From Bacteroidaceae bacterium (GTDB taxonomy: Bacteria > Bacteroidota > Bacteroidia > Bacteroidales > Bacteroidaceae), in the NCBI GenBank assembly GCA_024697285.1, contig JAILFY010000239.1, positions 1-55,039 on the forward strand: a stretch of 55,039 nt of DNA, given 5' to 3'. Positions within the stretch are counted from its first letter, which is position 1. The number at the start of each line of letters is the position of its first letter. A program made the position numbers and the translations under genes. Below the pieces are notes generated by a model. That model was given only the letters and a program-made list of their open reading frames with translations. It had not been told where the DNA came from and did no database searches. Positions 17,736 to 28,045 of the stretch are shown piece after piece.

Positions 17736-19427
17736 ATGGCAGACGACAAAAAGATTATCTTTTCAATGGTTGGTGTAAGTAAAACCATCCAACAAACTCA
17801 AAAACAAGTTCTTAAAAATATCTATTTGAGTTTCTTCTATGGCGCAAAGATCGGTATCATCGGACTGAATGGTTCGGGTAAGTCAACCCTCCTGAAGATC
17901 ATAGCCGGACTGGACCAGAGTTATCAGGGCAATGTGGTTTTTGCCCCAGGTTATTCAGTAGGTTACCTCCCTCAGGAACCTCAGTTGGACGATTCCAAGA
18001 CGGTGCGTGAGGTGGTGGAGGAAGGCGTTCAGCACATCGTCGATGCCCTGAAGGAGTACGAGGAAATAAACCAGAAGTTCGGTCTCCCGGAATACTACGA
18101 GAATGAGGACAAGATGAACCAACTCTTCGCTCGTCAGGGTGAACTTCAGGACATCATCGACGCCACCGACGCCTGGAACCTCGACACCAAACTGGCTCGT
18201 GCTATGGACGCTCTGCGCTGTCCTCCCCAAGATCAGTTGTGCGGCCAGTTGTCGGGTGGTGAGCGCAGGCGAGTGGCTCTGTGTCGCCTTTTGTTGCAGA
18301 AGCCAGACGTCTTGCTCCTCGATGAGCCCACCAACCACCTCGACGCCGAGAGCATCGACTGGTTGGAGCAACACCTTAATCAATATGAGGGCACTGTCAT
18401 TGCCGTCACCCACGACCGCTATTTCCTGGACGACGTAGCCGGATGGATCCTGGAGCTCGACCGTGGCGAGGGTATTCCTTGGCAGGGCAACTACAGCAGT
18501 TGGTTGGAGCAGAAGAGCAAACGACTGGAAATGGAAGAGAAAACGGAATCCAAGCGCCGCAAGACACTGCAGCGCGAACTGGAGTGGGTGAGGATGGCAC
18601 CTAAGGCCCGACAAGCAAAGGGAAAAGCACGTCTGAGCAACTACGAAAGAATGCTCAACGAAGACCAGAAGGAGAAAGAACAGAAACTGGAAATCTATAT
18701 TCCCAGCGGTCCCCGTCTGGGCAATAAGGTGATAGAGGCCCACGGCGTCTCCAAAGCTTTCGGCGAGAAAGTTCTCTTCAACGACTTGAACTTCACCTTG
18801 CCGCCCAATGGCATCGTCGGAGTTATCGGCCCCAACGGAGCCGGCAAGACCACCCTTTTCCGCTTGATAATGGGATTAGAGCAACCCGATGCAGGTTCTT
18901 TCGAAGTCGGTGAGACAGTGAAGCTGGCCTATGTGGATCAGAGTCATCATGATATTCACGCAGACGCCACTGTCTATCAGACGATTTCCCAGGGCAACGA
19001 GTTGCTTCGTATGGGAGGACGTGACATCAACGCCCGTGCTTATCTTAGTCGCTTCAACTTCGCAGGTGCCGATCAAGAGAAAAAGTGTGGGGTGCTCAGC
19101 GGTGGCGAGCGCAATCGTCTGCATCTGGCCATGGCTCTGAAGGAGGAAGGCAATGTGCTGCTACTGGACGAACCCACCAACGACATCGATGTCAACACGT
19201 TGCGCGCTTTGGAGGAAGGTCTCGACAGCTTTGCCGGTTGCGCCGTTGTCATCAGCCACGACCGCTGGTTCCTCGACCGCATCTGCACCCATATCCTTGC
19301 CTTTGAGGGCGATGGCAACGTCTTTTTCTTCGAAGGTTCATACACCGATTATGAGGCCAACAAGCTAAAACGACTGGGATTGGAAGAGCCTCGGAGAATC
19401 CGCTATCGCAAACTGTCGGAGGATTAG
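17736..19427 (+). CDS. ettA: Energy-dependent translational throttle-like ABC-F ATPase
   Basis: Two ABC domains (GLNGSGKSTLLKIIAG, LSGGERRRVALCRLLLQKPDVLLLDEPTNHLDAES, GPNGAGKTTLFRLIMG, LSGGERNRLHLAMALKEEGNVLLLDEPTND). Confidence 0.93.
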   Translation: MADDKKIIFSMVGVSKTIQQTQKQVLKNIYLSFFYGAKIGIIGLNGSGKSTLLKIIAGLDQSYQGNVVFAPGYSVGYLPQEPQLDDSKTVREVVEEGVQHIVDALKEYEEINQKFGLPEYYENEDKMNQLFARQGELQDIIDATDAWNLDTKLARAMDALRCPPQDQLCGQLSGGERRRVALCRLLLQKPDVLLLDEPTNHLDAESIDWLEQHLNQYEGTVIAVTHDRYFLDDVAGWILELDRGEGIPWQGNYSSWLEQKSKRLEMEEKTESKRRKTLQRELEWVRMAPKARQAKGKARLSNYERMLNEDQKEKEQKLEIYIPSGPRLGNKVIEAHGVSKAFGEKVLFNDLNFTLPPNGIVGVIGPNGAGKTTLFRLIMGLEQPDAGSFEVGETVKLAYVDQSHHDIHADATVYQTISQGNELLRMGGRDINARAYLSRFNFAGADQEKKCGVLSGGERNRLHLAMALKEEGNVLLLDEPTNDIDVNTLRALEEGLDSFAGCAVVISHDRWFLDRICTHILAFEGDGNVFFFEGSYTDYEANKLKRLGLEEPRRIRYRKLSED

Positions 19428-19438
19428 GTTCCTGGCCC

Positions 19439-19729
19439 TTAAGAGAAGACAATGTTTTCTATGACTTGGGCGTTGATGTACTCGTTGAGTCGTTGGGCCA
19501 GTTTCCGGCGGTTGATCATCAGTTCCTGCCGCAACACGGAGGAACGGAGATGAATGTAGAGAATTCGGTTCTTGATGTGTATGTCGGTGGTGAGGCGAGC
19601 TATCCCTTCCCCCATCACTTCGGGCCACGCCTGAATAAGCCTATATTCATTATAAGGTGTTTCCAGCCCTTCTTCGCGGAGAAACTGCCGGACGAGGCTC
19701 CCTAGTTGTTCTGCGTTTTGACGTCTCAT
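19439..19729 (-). CDS. DUF721 domain protein
   Basis: LGSLVRQFLREEGLETPYNEYRLIQAWPEVMGEGIARLTTDIHIKNRILYIHLRSSVLRQEL; overlaps recF by 4 bp. Confidence 0.85.
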   Translation of the reverse strand: MRRQNAEQLGSLVRQFLREEGLETPYNEYRLIQAWPEVMGEGIARLTTDIHIKNRILYIHLRSSVLRQELMINRRKLAQRLNEYINAQVIENIVFS

Positions 19730-20826
19730 GGAAGTATCTCCCCTCCTTGGACGTGGAACAGATGATAGTCGCTATCCAGGCGAGCCAAGATTTGGTCGAG
19801 GTGATCGCGATTGGTGTCTGTGATGAATATCTGGCCAAAGTTGTCGCCGGACACTAAATGTACGATCTGCTCAACGCGCGACGCATCGAGTTTGTCGAAG
19901 ATATCGTCCAGCAGGAGCAAGGGAGTCGTCTGGCTGCCAGTGCGACGGAGGAAGTCGAACTGCGCGAGTTTCAGGGCGATAAGGTAGGTCTTGTTCTGTC
20001 CCTGAGAGCCTTCGCGCTTGATGGGGAAACCGCCGAGGGACATCTCCAGGTCGTCGCGATGGACACCGTGTAGCGAGTAGCCTACTGCGAGATCTTTGGC
20101 GCGGTCGCGTCGGATCACGTCGAACAAGGGTCCCCGTTGTGCGTGAGACACATATTTCAGGTCCACCTGCTCCCGCTGCTGACTGACAAAGGCATAGATA
20201 CGTTGGAAAATAGGTACGAACTCCTCTACGTATTTCTGTCGTGCCTCATAGATAATCTGTCCTTGCCGGGCCATTTCCTGTTCCCATAGTTCCAGTACAT
20301 CTTCGTCGGGGGCCGGATCTTCTTGTTTCAGCAGCGCGTTGCGCTGTTGCAGGGCTCTGTTATAGCACACCAGTGCATCAAGGTAGCGGTGGTCCGTCTG
20401 GGAAATCACCACGTCGAGGAATCGGCGCCGCTCCTCGCTGCCGCCAGAGATCAGCAAACTGTCGAGCGGAGAGACCATTACGAGCGGAATGAGACCGATG
20501 TGTTCGGTCAGTCGCTTGTAGGTCTTCTTGTTGCGCTTGAGCTGTTTCTTCTGTCCGCGTTTCATTCCCAGATATATCTCTTCCCGAACGCCGTCTTCGT
20601 GCTCAAAGACCCCCTGAAGCACACAAAAATCCTCGTCGTGACGGATGCAGGCAGCGTCTTGACTCGTGGTGCTGCTTTTGCAGAGCGCCAGGAAGTGAAT
20701 CGCGTCCAGCAAGTTGGTCTTGCCCTCACCATTGCTGCCGATGAAGCAGTTCATCTTGGGCGACAGAGCAAGGTCGGCGCTGGCGATATTTTTGTAATTT
20801 AATAAGGAGATTTGGTTTAGAATCAT
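19726..20826 (-). CDS. recF: DNA replication/repair protein RecF
   Basis: ISLLNYKNIASADLALSPKMNCFIGSNGEGKTNLLDAIHFLALCKS; QGQNKTYLIALKLAQFDFLRRTGSQTTPLLLLDDIFDKLDASRVEQIV. Confidence 0.95.
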   Translation of the reverse strand: MILNQISLLNYKNIASADLALSPKMNCFIGSNGEGKTNLLDAIHFLALCKSSTTSQDAACIRHDEDFCVLQGVFEHEDGVREEIYLGMKRGQKKQLKRNKKTYKRLTEHIGLIPLVMVSPLDSLLISGGSEERRRFLDVVISQTDHRYLDALVCYNRALQQRNALLKQEDPAPDEDVLELWEQEMARQGQIIYEARQKYVEEFVPIFQRIYAFVSQQREQVDLKYVSHAQRGPLFDVIRRDRAKDLAVGYSLHGVHRDDLEMSLGGFPIKREGSQGQNKTYLIALKLAQFDFLRRTGSQTTPLLLLDDIFDKLDASRVEQIVHLVSGDNFGQIFITDTNRDHLDQILARLDSDYHLFHVQGGEILP

Positions 20827-20922
20827 AGGGGATAAAGTCCGAAAACGGCTACAAAAGTACGATTTCTCGATGGAAAGAACGAAATAATCAAGTAAAAAGT
20901 TGAATATACCAAGTTATTTAAG

Positions 20923-20930
20923 TAATTTTG
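20923..20930 (+). promoter_or_regulatory. Bacteroidetes promoter: TTG (20900-20902), 20-bp spacer, TAATTTTG
   Basis: TTG-N20-TAATTTTG fits TTG/TAnnTTTG spacing upstream of the TPR gene. Confidence 0.6.
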
Positions 20931-21005
20931 CACCGCTTTTGGACCATTTGCGAGGTTCCATTAGCAATATAATAAGGAATAATCAAACAAAAATCATAAC
21001 TGAAA

Positions 21006-21680
21006 ATGGCAAAGAAACAAAATCCCGTTGCTGCTCAGGACATCGAAGCAGTGACAAAGACCGAAGCATTCTTCGAGAAGTATCAGAAGCAAATCCTCTA
21101 CTGCATCTGCGCTGTTGTGGTCATCGCAGCAGTGTGGATTGCCTATGTGCAATTTGTGCGTAACCCCAAGATTCAGGAGTCCAACGAGGCCATTGCCAAG
21201 TGCGAGACTTTCTTCAACGCAGCAAACTACGAGCTGGCACTGAATGGCGACGGCCAGGGTTGCATCGGTTTCCTGAAGGTAGCCGACGAGTACGGCAGCA
21301 CCAAGGCTGGTAATCTGGCTCACCTCTATGCAGGTATCTGCTATGCTCAGACCGAGAAATGGGAAGAAGCCAAGGCCGAGCTCGAGAAGTTCGACACCAT
21401 GGACGATGCCATGGTTTCTCCTGCAGCGCTGGCTCTGCTGGGCAATGTCTATGCCAATCTGGGCAACAACGCTAAGGCCATCGAGCAGTTGCTGAAAGCT
21501 GCCAAGCGCGCAGACAACGCCAGCCTCTCGCCCGTGTACCTTATTCAAGCTGGTCAGCTCTACGAGGCAGAGGGCAAACCCGAGAAAGCTCTGGAATGCT
21601 ATCGCGAAGTGAAGAACAAGTACGTCAACTCCATGGCTTATCAGGAAATTGACAAGTACATCGAACGCGTAAGCAAGTAA
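21006..21680 (+). CDS. Tetratricopeptide-repeat membrane protein (YfgM-like)
   Basis: Single N-terminal TM; TPR-like repeats GNLAHLYAGICYAQTEKWEEAKAELEKF, ALALLGNVYANLGNNAKAIEQLLKAAK. Confidence 0.8.
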   Translation: MAKKQNPVAAQDIEAVTKTEAFFEKYQKQILYCICAVVVIAAVWIAYVQFVRNPKIQESNEAIAKCETFFNAANYELALNGDGQGCIGFLKVADEYGSTKAGNLAHLYAGICYAQTEKWEEAKAELEKFDTMDDAMVSPAALALLGNVYANLGNNAKAIEQLLKAAKRADNASLSPVYLIQAGQLYEAEGKPEKALECYREVKNKYVNSMAYQEIDKYIERVSK

Positions 21681-21714
21681 TCCCGTTTCCACCACCTCTT
21701 AGCCTTCTTCGTCC

Positions 21715-22206
21715 ATGGCCACAGCAATGCACAACCTCTCCGACTACGATGCATCGACCATCCCTTCAGCTGAAGGTATGCGATTTGGAATCGTAGTAGC
21801 AGACTGGAATGACAAATATACCTACGCCATGGCTCAGGCAGCCGTGGACACCCTGCAGAAACATGGGGCAAAGGCATCCAACATCCAGCTGAAACATGTC
21901 CCGGGGAGTTTTGAACTCATCTATGGTGTTGCCAATATGATGAAGACCCACTCCGTGGACGCTATCATCGCCATAGGGTGTGTCATCCGAGGTGATACAC
22001 CGCATTTCGACTACATCTGTCAGGGAACCACACAGGGCTTGGCCGATCTGAACTGCCACGGAGAGATTCCCGTTATCTATGGACTATTGACCTGCGAAAC
22101 GGCACAACAAGCCGAAGAACGCTGTGGAGGACGCTTGGGCAACAAAGGCACAGAGTGCGCGGTGACTGCCATTAAGATGGTGGATTACGGCAACGAACCG
22201 TCTTAG
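21715..22206 (+). CDS. ribH: 6,7-dimethyl-8-ribityllumazine synthase
   Basis: [48 protein letters not shown]. Confidence 0.95.
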   Translation: MATAMHNLSDYDASTIPSAEGMRFGIVVADWNDKYTYAMAQAAVDTLQKHGAKASNIQLKHVPGSFELIYGVANMMKTHSVDAIIAIGCVIRGDTPHFDYICQGTTQGLADLNCHGEIPVIYGLLTCETAQQAEERCGGRLGNKGTECAVTAIKMVDYGNEPS

Positions 22207-22285
22207 GAAACTACCGCCTCAAGCTGCGTGGAAAAGAAAGACAACTCCATCCCCGCCCCTGTTGCGTGGAAGAGATAGAAACTTG

Positions 22286-22323
22286 CCCCCGCCCTCCTCT
22301 GAGGGAGGGGGTGAAATTTTTAA
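22286..22323 (+). terminator. Intrinsic-terminator-like hairpin after ribH
   Basis: CCCCC-g-CCCTC-ctct-GAGGG-a-GGGGG followed by TGAAATTTTTAAA. Confidence 0.6.
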
Positions 22324-22360
22324 ATCGGACATGATATAACTGCGAGGGAGAATGGAGTGA

Positions 22361-22518
22361 AGATAAGGAGAAACCCAAGAACGATGAGGAATCCGATCAT
22401 AAGGAGATATTGAGAAACGAGGAATGCAAGATAAGGTGTAATCCATGATAAGGAGTAATCCATGATAAGGAGAACCCTAAAACGAGTAAGAATCCAAGAT
22501 GATGAGGAACTCCTATTA
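22361..22518. repeat. Degenerate ~17-bp purine-rich tandem array (AGATAAGGAGnAATCC) upstream of smpB
   Basis: agataaggagaaaccca / agaacgatgaggaatccg / atcataaggagatattg / agaaacgaggaatgca / agataaggtgtaatcc / atgataaggagtaatcc / atgataaggagaaccct / ... Confidence 0.8.
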
Positions 22519-22582
22519 GTAGGGGAGAGCTGAGAAACAGAAGAGAACGGGCAACACAGGAAGGAGGAGAAAGAACGAAGAC

Positions 22583-23050
22583 ATGGCAAAAGAGAAACTG
22601 AAAACCATCAATATCAAGAACCGCAAGGCCGAATTCGACTACTATTTGATGGAGAAATACACCGCGGGACTCGTACTTACCGGCACGGAAATAAAAAGTA
22701 TCCGTCTGGGCAAGGCCAGTCTTGTGGACACTTATTGTATTATCATCGGCGGAGAGGTGTGGGTGAAGAATATGAACATAGCTCAGTACTTCTACGGCAC
22801 CTATAATAATCATGCAGCCCGTCGCGATCGCAAGCTGTTGCTGAATCGTAAGGAAATCCATCGGTTGGAAAACGCCACAAAGAGCCCCGGTACGACGATT
22901 GTGCCCACCCTCTTGTTCATCGACGAGAACGGCCGTGCGAAGTTGGATATCTATCTGGCGCGAGGTAAACACAGCTATGACAAGCGAGAAACCTTGAAAG
23001 AAAAAGAAGACCGCAAGGCCATCGACCGACAGTTCAAGCACAACTACTGA
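22583..23050 (+). CDS. smpB: SsrA-binding protein
   Basis: [61 protein letters not shown]. Confidence 0.96.
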   Translation: MAKEKLKTINIKNRKAEFDYYLMEKYTAGLVLTGTEIKSIRLGKASLVDTYCIIIGGEVWVKNMNIAQYFYGTYNNHAARRDRKLLLNRKEIHRLENATKSPGTTIVPTLLFIDENGRAKLDIYLARGKHSYDKRETLKEKEDRKAIDRQFKHNY

Positions 23051-23113
23051 TTCACCGCTGATAACAGCACCGCTCGACACGACCTCATTTTTTATCCCTT
23101 CTTCCACAACACT

Positions 23114-26035
23114 ATGCATACTCTTCGCCACAACCTCCAGCAACACACCCGTCCCTTGCTCCTGGATGGAGCAATGGGGACGATGGTGCAAACTTACGGA
23201 TACAGGGAAGGTATCAGTGACCTGCTTTGCCTGACACAACCTCAGATCGTAGCGGATATTCACCGCCGCTACCTTGCAGCGGGAGCAGATATTATCACCA
23301 CCAACACTTTCAGCGCACAGCGCATCTCTCTGGCTGATTACCATAACGAGCATCTCGTAGGGGAAATCAACGAGGTGGCCGTGAGACTCGCCCGGGAAGC
23401 CATAGAAGCTGCGAACAAGGGGGCGGCGCACAATCCCTCTGCCAGCAATGGACCCGTAAGACCGCGATATATCGCGGGTTCTGTGGGGCCCACAAACAAG
23501 TCGCTGTCTATGAGCCCCGATATCAATGACCCTGCACTTCGCGCCATCTCCTTCGACGAGATGTCGGCAGCTTACGAGGAGCAGATGTCCGCACTTCTCA
23601 GGGCAGGAGTCGATGTGCTACTCATCGAGACCATCTTCGACACACTCAACGCCAAAGCCGCTATCTACGCTGCTGAGAGGGCGATGAATTCCACCGGCCG
23701 AGAGGTCCCAATCATGCTGAGCGCCACTGTTAGCGACAAGGCGGGCCGGCTGTTGTCCGGACAGAATCTCGAGGCTTTCTTCGTCTCCGTGAGCCACGCA
23801 CCTCTTCTCAGCATCGGACTAAACTGTTCGTTTGGCGCCGAGGATATGCTCCAGCCTCTGCGACAACTCAGAACAATCGTGGATGCACATAACGCCCTCG
23901 CGCGCGTACCTATATATATTAGTGCATATCCCAATGCCGGTTTGCCCAATCAGTTGGGGCAGTACGACGAGACTCCCCAACGCATGGCTGAACATGTCCG
24001 TCCCTTCATCGAGGAGAGATTGGTTGATATCGTAGGAGGCTGTTGTGGAACAACGGACCAACACATCAGCGCGCTGCGCCAGCTTCTGGATTCCACGACT
24101 CCCGTTCCGCTCACGCCATCCCGTAGGGAAGTACAAGCGGCAGAGTCTAAGCCTAAACAAGATGCGATGCGGACCTGCACCGAGACGGAGGCAACAGCAA
24201 CAGCAGCGGCCGATGGCCCCCGCGCAGAGCTCCCTCCCCTGGCGCTGGCTGGGCTGGACGCCTTGCTACTCACCCGGGAAATAGGCTTCCTGAATGTGGG
24301 TGAGCGATGCAACGTGGCAGGCTCGCGCAAGTTCCTGAGACTGATACAAGAACAGCAGTACGAAGAAGCCATAGCCATCGCCCGCAAGCAGGTGGAGGAT
24401 GGCGCTATGGTGTTGGATATCAACATGGACGACGGACTGCTGAACACACGCCAGGAAATGTGTCATTTCCTGAATTTGCTGGCTGCCGAACCGGATATCT
24501 GCCGTGTTCCATTCATGATAGACTCCTCCAACTGGGAGGTGATAAGCGCCGCCTTGCGATGCATTCAGGGTAAAGCCATCGTCAACAGTATCTCGCTGAA
24601 AGAAGGTGAGCAACAGTTCCTGGACCACGCCCGTGAATTGCGGAGCTTCGGCGCTGCTGCCATTGTGATGGCCTTCGACGAAGAAGGACAAGCCACCACC
24701 TACGAGCGTCGCACAGCCATTTGCCAACGAGCTTATCAGTTGCTCGTGAACAAGGTAGGCTTCCCCGCCGAAGACATCATCTTTGACCCCAACGTACTGG
24801 CTATCGCCACCGGCATGAAGGAACACGACACCCTGGCTGCTGATTTCATCCACGCCACCGTCTGGATTCGTTCCCACCTGCCGGGCAGCCACGTCAGCGG
24901 AGGTGTCTCCAACCTCAGTTTCGCTTTCCGTGGCAACAATTATCTTCGCGAGGCTATGCACGCTGTATTCCTCTACCACGCCCGACAGGCAGGTATGGAC
25001 ATGGCTATCGTAAATCCCAGTGCCAAAGTTACTTATGCAGATATTCCTCAAGCACATCTGGAAGTCATCGAAGACGCCATCTTGGCACGTCGAGAGGATG
25101 CCTGCGAACGACTCACCGCCTTGGCAATGGATTTGGCCGAACAGAAAGTTCAGGCAGAAACCAGCGGCTCCACCTCCGGACAGCATTCACCATCAGACGC
25201 TCCTGCGGAGCACCCTTCCGTTGGCTCCCGACTCATCACTGCACTGCGCCGCGGACAGTCGGACCACCTCGAGGCCGACTTGCAGGAAGCTTTGACCTCT
25301 TATCCCACACCTATTGCCATCATCGAAGGTCCACTCATGGAGGGAATGAACCTCGTGGGAAAGCTTTTCGGCGAAGGAAAAATGTTCCTGCCCCAGGTCA
25401 TCAAGACGGCACGGACTATGAAACGTGCCGTGGAAATTCTGCAGCCTGCCATCGAGGCACAGAAACGCAATACTCCCGGGGGAGAGACAGCTGACAAATG
25501 TGGACCGAATCGGAAGAAAGCTCCACGCATACTCGTGGCCACAGTGAAGGGAGACGTACATGATATTGGCAAAAATATAGTGGCCACCGTCATGGCCTGT
25601 AACGGCTACGAAGTCATTGACTTAGGTGTCATGGTTCCCGCAGAGACCATCGTGGAGGTGGCTTTGCAAGAACAGCCCGACGTCATCGGACTTTCAGGGC
25701 TGATCACTCCTTCCCTGGAGGAGATGGTCCACACGGTGCATCTCCTTTCCGAAGCAGGTATCACGGTGCCCGTGCTCATCGGCGGAGCCACCACTTCCCG
25801 CCTGCACACGGCGCTGAAGATAGCTCCTGTTTATGCAGGCCCTGTCATTCACGTACGTGATGCCTCTCAGAATGCTCCCCTGGCTGCTCCCTTTCTGGAC
25901 CCCGCTACAGCTGAGGAAGCAACGCGAACCCTGCAGGCTGACCAGAATCAACTACGCCAGCAAGCCCGGAAGAACGAAGACGAACAACACGCCTCGTTCA
26001 AAGAAGCACAATCCAACAAACCACACTACTTTTAA
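23114..26035 (+). CDS. metH: Cobalamin-dependent methionine synthase lacking the C-terminal AdoMet/reactivation domain
   Basis: Hcy-binding LLLDGAMGTMVQTYGY and GGCCGTTDQHI; pterin-binding region; B12-binding GDVHDIGKNIV; ORF ends at 973 aa just after the B12 domain. Confidence 0.93.
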   Translation: MHTLRHNLQQHTRPLLLDGAMGTMVQTYGYREGISDLLCLTQPQIVADIHRRYLAAGADIITTNTFSAQRISLADYHNEHLVGEINEVAVRLAREAIEAANKGAAHNPSASNGPVRPRYIAGSVGPTNKSLSMSPDINDPALRAISFDEMSAAYEEQMSALLRAGVDVLLIETIFDTLNAKAAIYAAERAMNSTGREVPIMLSATVSDKAGRLLSGQNLEAFFVSVSHAPLLSIGLNCSFGAEDMLQPLRQLRTIVDAHNALARVPIYISAYPNAGLPNQLGQYDETPQRMAEHVRPFIEERLVDIVGGCCGTTDQHISALRQLLDSTTPVPLTPSRREVQAAESKPKQDAMRTCTETEATATAAADGPRAELPPLALAGLDALLLTREIGFLNVGERCNVAGSRKFLRLIQEQQYEEAIAIARKQVEDGAMVLDINMDDGLLNTRQEMCHFLNLLAAEPDICRVPFMIDSSNWEVISAALRCIQGKAIVNSISLKEGEQQFLDHARELRSFGAAAIVMAFDEEGQATTYERRTAICQRAYQLLVNKVGFPAEDIIFDPNVLAIATGMKEHDTLAADFIHATVWIRSHLPGSHVSGGVSNLSFAFRGNNYLREAMHAVFLYHARQAGMDMAIVNPSAKVTYADIPQAHLEVIEDAILARREDACERLTALAMDLAEQKVQAETSGSTSGQHSPSDAPAEHPSVGSRLITALRRGQSDHLEADLQEALTSYPTPIAIIEGPLMEGMNLVGKLFGEGKMFLPQVIKTARTMKRAVEILQPAIEAQKRNTPGGETADKCGPNRKKAPRILVATVKGDVHDIGKNIVATVMACNGYEVIDLGVMVPAETIVEVALQEQPDVIGLSGLITPSLEEMVHTVHLLSEAGITVPVLIGGATTSRLHTALKIAPVYAGPVIHVRDASQNAPLAAPFLDPATAEEATRTLQADQNQLRQQARKNEDEQHASFKEAQSNKPHYF

Positions 26036-26037
26036 TT

Positions 26038-26583
26038 ATGCTCCCCACCATTCCAGAATCAACGATCATCGCCGCCGCCAAGGAAGGCTACGACGCCTTT
26101 CTGCAGCTTATCACTGACTCCTTGCTGAAGGCCATAGGAGGAGAACTCAATGAACAAACCATGTCCTCGCTCAGCGGAGAGCAGATCACGTTGCTGGCTT
26201 ATAAGATGTTTCATGAAGAAGTCACGGACGGCGGCTTCATCCAGCTCATACACAACGGCTTGGGCCCCTTCATCTTCCTCAACCCCTTCGCCAAGGCCAT
26301 GCGTATTTGGGGCGAGAGCGTGGACGCCAACAGCGGCACTCCCGTACTCCACGATTTCTCCAAGCTCCTCTACAAAGGACGAAAACTTTATGAGCAGCAC
26401 GAGAAGGAACTCACCCAACCATGCACCGACGAGGAATTTATGGCGCTGTTCGAGCAGTATCCCGATTTCGATGAATTGGACGATACCTTCGTGGAAAACG
26501 AGGAAGAAATAACTCAGCAGATAGCTCATTACGTGGACCAGAATCTGAGTCAATTCGTACAAATTCAAGCAGATACACCATAG
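26038..26583 (+). CDS. DMP19/DUF4375-like protein
   Basis: LSGEQITLLAYKMFHEEVTDGGFIQLIHNGLGPFIFLNPFAKAMRIWG. Confidence 0.7.
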   Translation: MLPTIPESTIIAAAKEGYDAFLQLITDSLLKAIGGELNEQTMSSLSGEQITLLAYKMFHEEVTDGGFIQLIHNGLGPFIFLNPFAKAMRIWGESVDANSGTPVLHDFSKLLYKGRKLYEQHEKELTQPCTDEEFMALFEQYPDFDELDDTFVENEEEITQQIAHYVDQNLSQFVQIQADTP

Positions 26584-26712
26584 AAAATGACCCTTTTGGA
26601 CAATAAATGCACGTTTTGGCCCGAAATGTGTCATAAAAAAAGTAAAAATGTTTGTTGGGGTTCAGAGAAATGGCTACATTAGCACCGAATTTCAACTATA
26701 ATACAACTAACT

Positions 26713-26982
26713 ATGGCCAAAAGACGTCAACTAAAGAAAGCCATCAATATGGTTTGCGCCGATCTCCTTATGGAGTGTCTGGCTGTAAAGCACGCCCATC
26801 CGAGTATCAAGGATGAGGATGTGGAGAATATCGCTATGAGCATTATCGTAATGCAGCAAGATTTCATTGCCCGACTTAGTCACGTGGACGCCAAGCAAGT
26901 ACGTCGCTTTTTCGAACAATTAGACGATGATTTCACGGTAAGCACCAACGAAATTGTGGACCACATATTCCAATTGATATAA
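26713..26982 (+). CDS. Conserved-type small hypothetical protein
   Basis: 89-aa ORF between co-directional genes; no family recognised. Confidence 0.5.
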   Translation: MAKRRQLKKAINMVCADLLMECLAVKHAHPSIKDEDVENIAMSIIVMQQDFIARLSHVDAKQVRRFFEQLDDDFTVSTNEIVDHIFQLI

Positions 26983-27165
26983 GTGGAGCCCGAAGACTTG
27001 CTTTGCCAGAGTTCATAGACAACTCGGAAAGTGTTGGCTTCAAGTTCGAGGATCGCGACAAGTTACGGTTCAAGAAGTTGAAGCCATAGTCATGTAAATG
27101 AGTGGACTCCTCAATATCTATTTATAATCAGTATTTTTAATTCAACAACAACACCCTAACACGTT

Positions 27166-27711
27166 ATGTCACAGCAGCTATCAAGATTTATCCTATACAA
27201 ACTGATGGGATGGAAAACAGAAGTCACCATCTCCCTGCCCGAGAAGTATATCATCGCCCTGGCGCCCCACACCAGCAACTGGGATTTTCTGATGGGACAG
27301 CTCTACAGCCGTGCCGAGGGCTTTCGCTGTGATTTCATGATGAAGAAGGAGTGGTTCTTCTGGCCCTTGGGACCCCTGTTTCGCAAAATGGGAGGTATTC
27401 CCGTGGAACGGAGCAAGCACACCAGTCTCACCGACCAGATGGCGAAGATAGCCCGGGAGAGCACACACTTCGGACTCTGTATCACCCCCGAAGGCACCCG
27501 CAAGCCCACCCGTGAATGGAAAAAAGGATTCTACTACATAGCCCTGAAAGCCGAACTGCCCATCCTGCTCTTTGGCTTGGACTACAAGCAGAAGCGCATT
27601 GTCTGCACCAAGTGCGTCGTTCCCAATGGGAACCTCGACATGCAGATGCAGGAGATAAAGCAGTATTTCAGTCAGTTCCAGGGAAAGATACCGGCTAATT
27701 TCGTTGTCTGA
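27166..27711 (+). CDS. 1-acyl-sn-glycerol-3-phosphate acyltransferase-like (PlsC fold)
   Basis: IALAPHTSNWDFLMG (HxxxxD motif), GGIPVERSK, CITPEGTRKP. Confidence 0.88.
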   Translation: MSQQLSRFILYKLMGWKTEVTISLPEKYIIALAPHTSNWDFLMGQLYSRAEGFRCDFMMKKEWFFWPLGPLFRKMGGIPVERSKHTSLTDQMAKIARESTHFGLCITPEGTRKPTREWKKGFYYIALKAELPILLFGLDYKQKRIVCTKCVVPNGNLDMQMQEIKQYFSQFQGKIPANFVV

Positions 27712-27762
27712 GCACTCGCCACTGCCTAGGGGGCGGCAGCTATCTTTCAGCTACCCTTTGCC

Positions 27763-27938
27763 CGTCAGCCGTTCCGGAGTCTTCCCTTAACCCACGGTTT
27801 ATCGTCCGTCAGCCGTTTCGGAGCCTTCCTTTAACCCATGGTTTCTCGTCCGTCAGCCGTTTCGGATTCCTCCATTTCTCCTACGGTTCTCGTCCTTCCG
27901 CCGTTCCGGGCTCCTCCCATTCCTCCATGGTCCTCGCC
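27763..27938. repeat. 44-bp (2x22) tandem array, 4 exact-length units
   Basis: Units 27763-27806, 27807-27850, 27851-27894, 27895-27938; consensus CGTCAGCCGTTTCGGAGCCTTCCTTTAACCCATGGTTTCTCGTC, with CCGttyCGG and CCATGG cores. Confidence 0.92.
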
Positions 27939-28045
27939 GCATCGCTCGAGGCACGCCTCCTAATCAGAAGCAGACTTATCAGACACGTATTCAGGATATT
28001 ACGAGGCTACTCACCACATTAATATTTCAAGAGACATCAGCAGAC

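Noticed and set aside
23114-26037. Frameshift explanation for the missing MetH C-terminal domain
   Set aside because: The downstream frames encode a DUF4375-like gene starting 3 bp later, with no activation-domain motifs.
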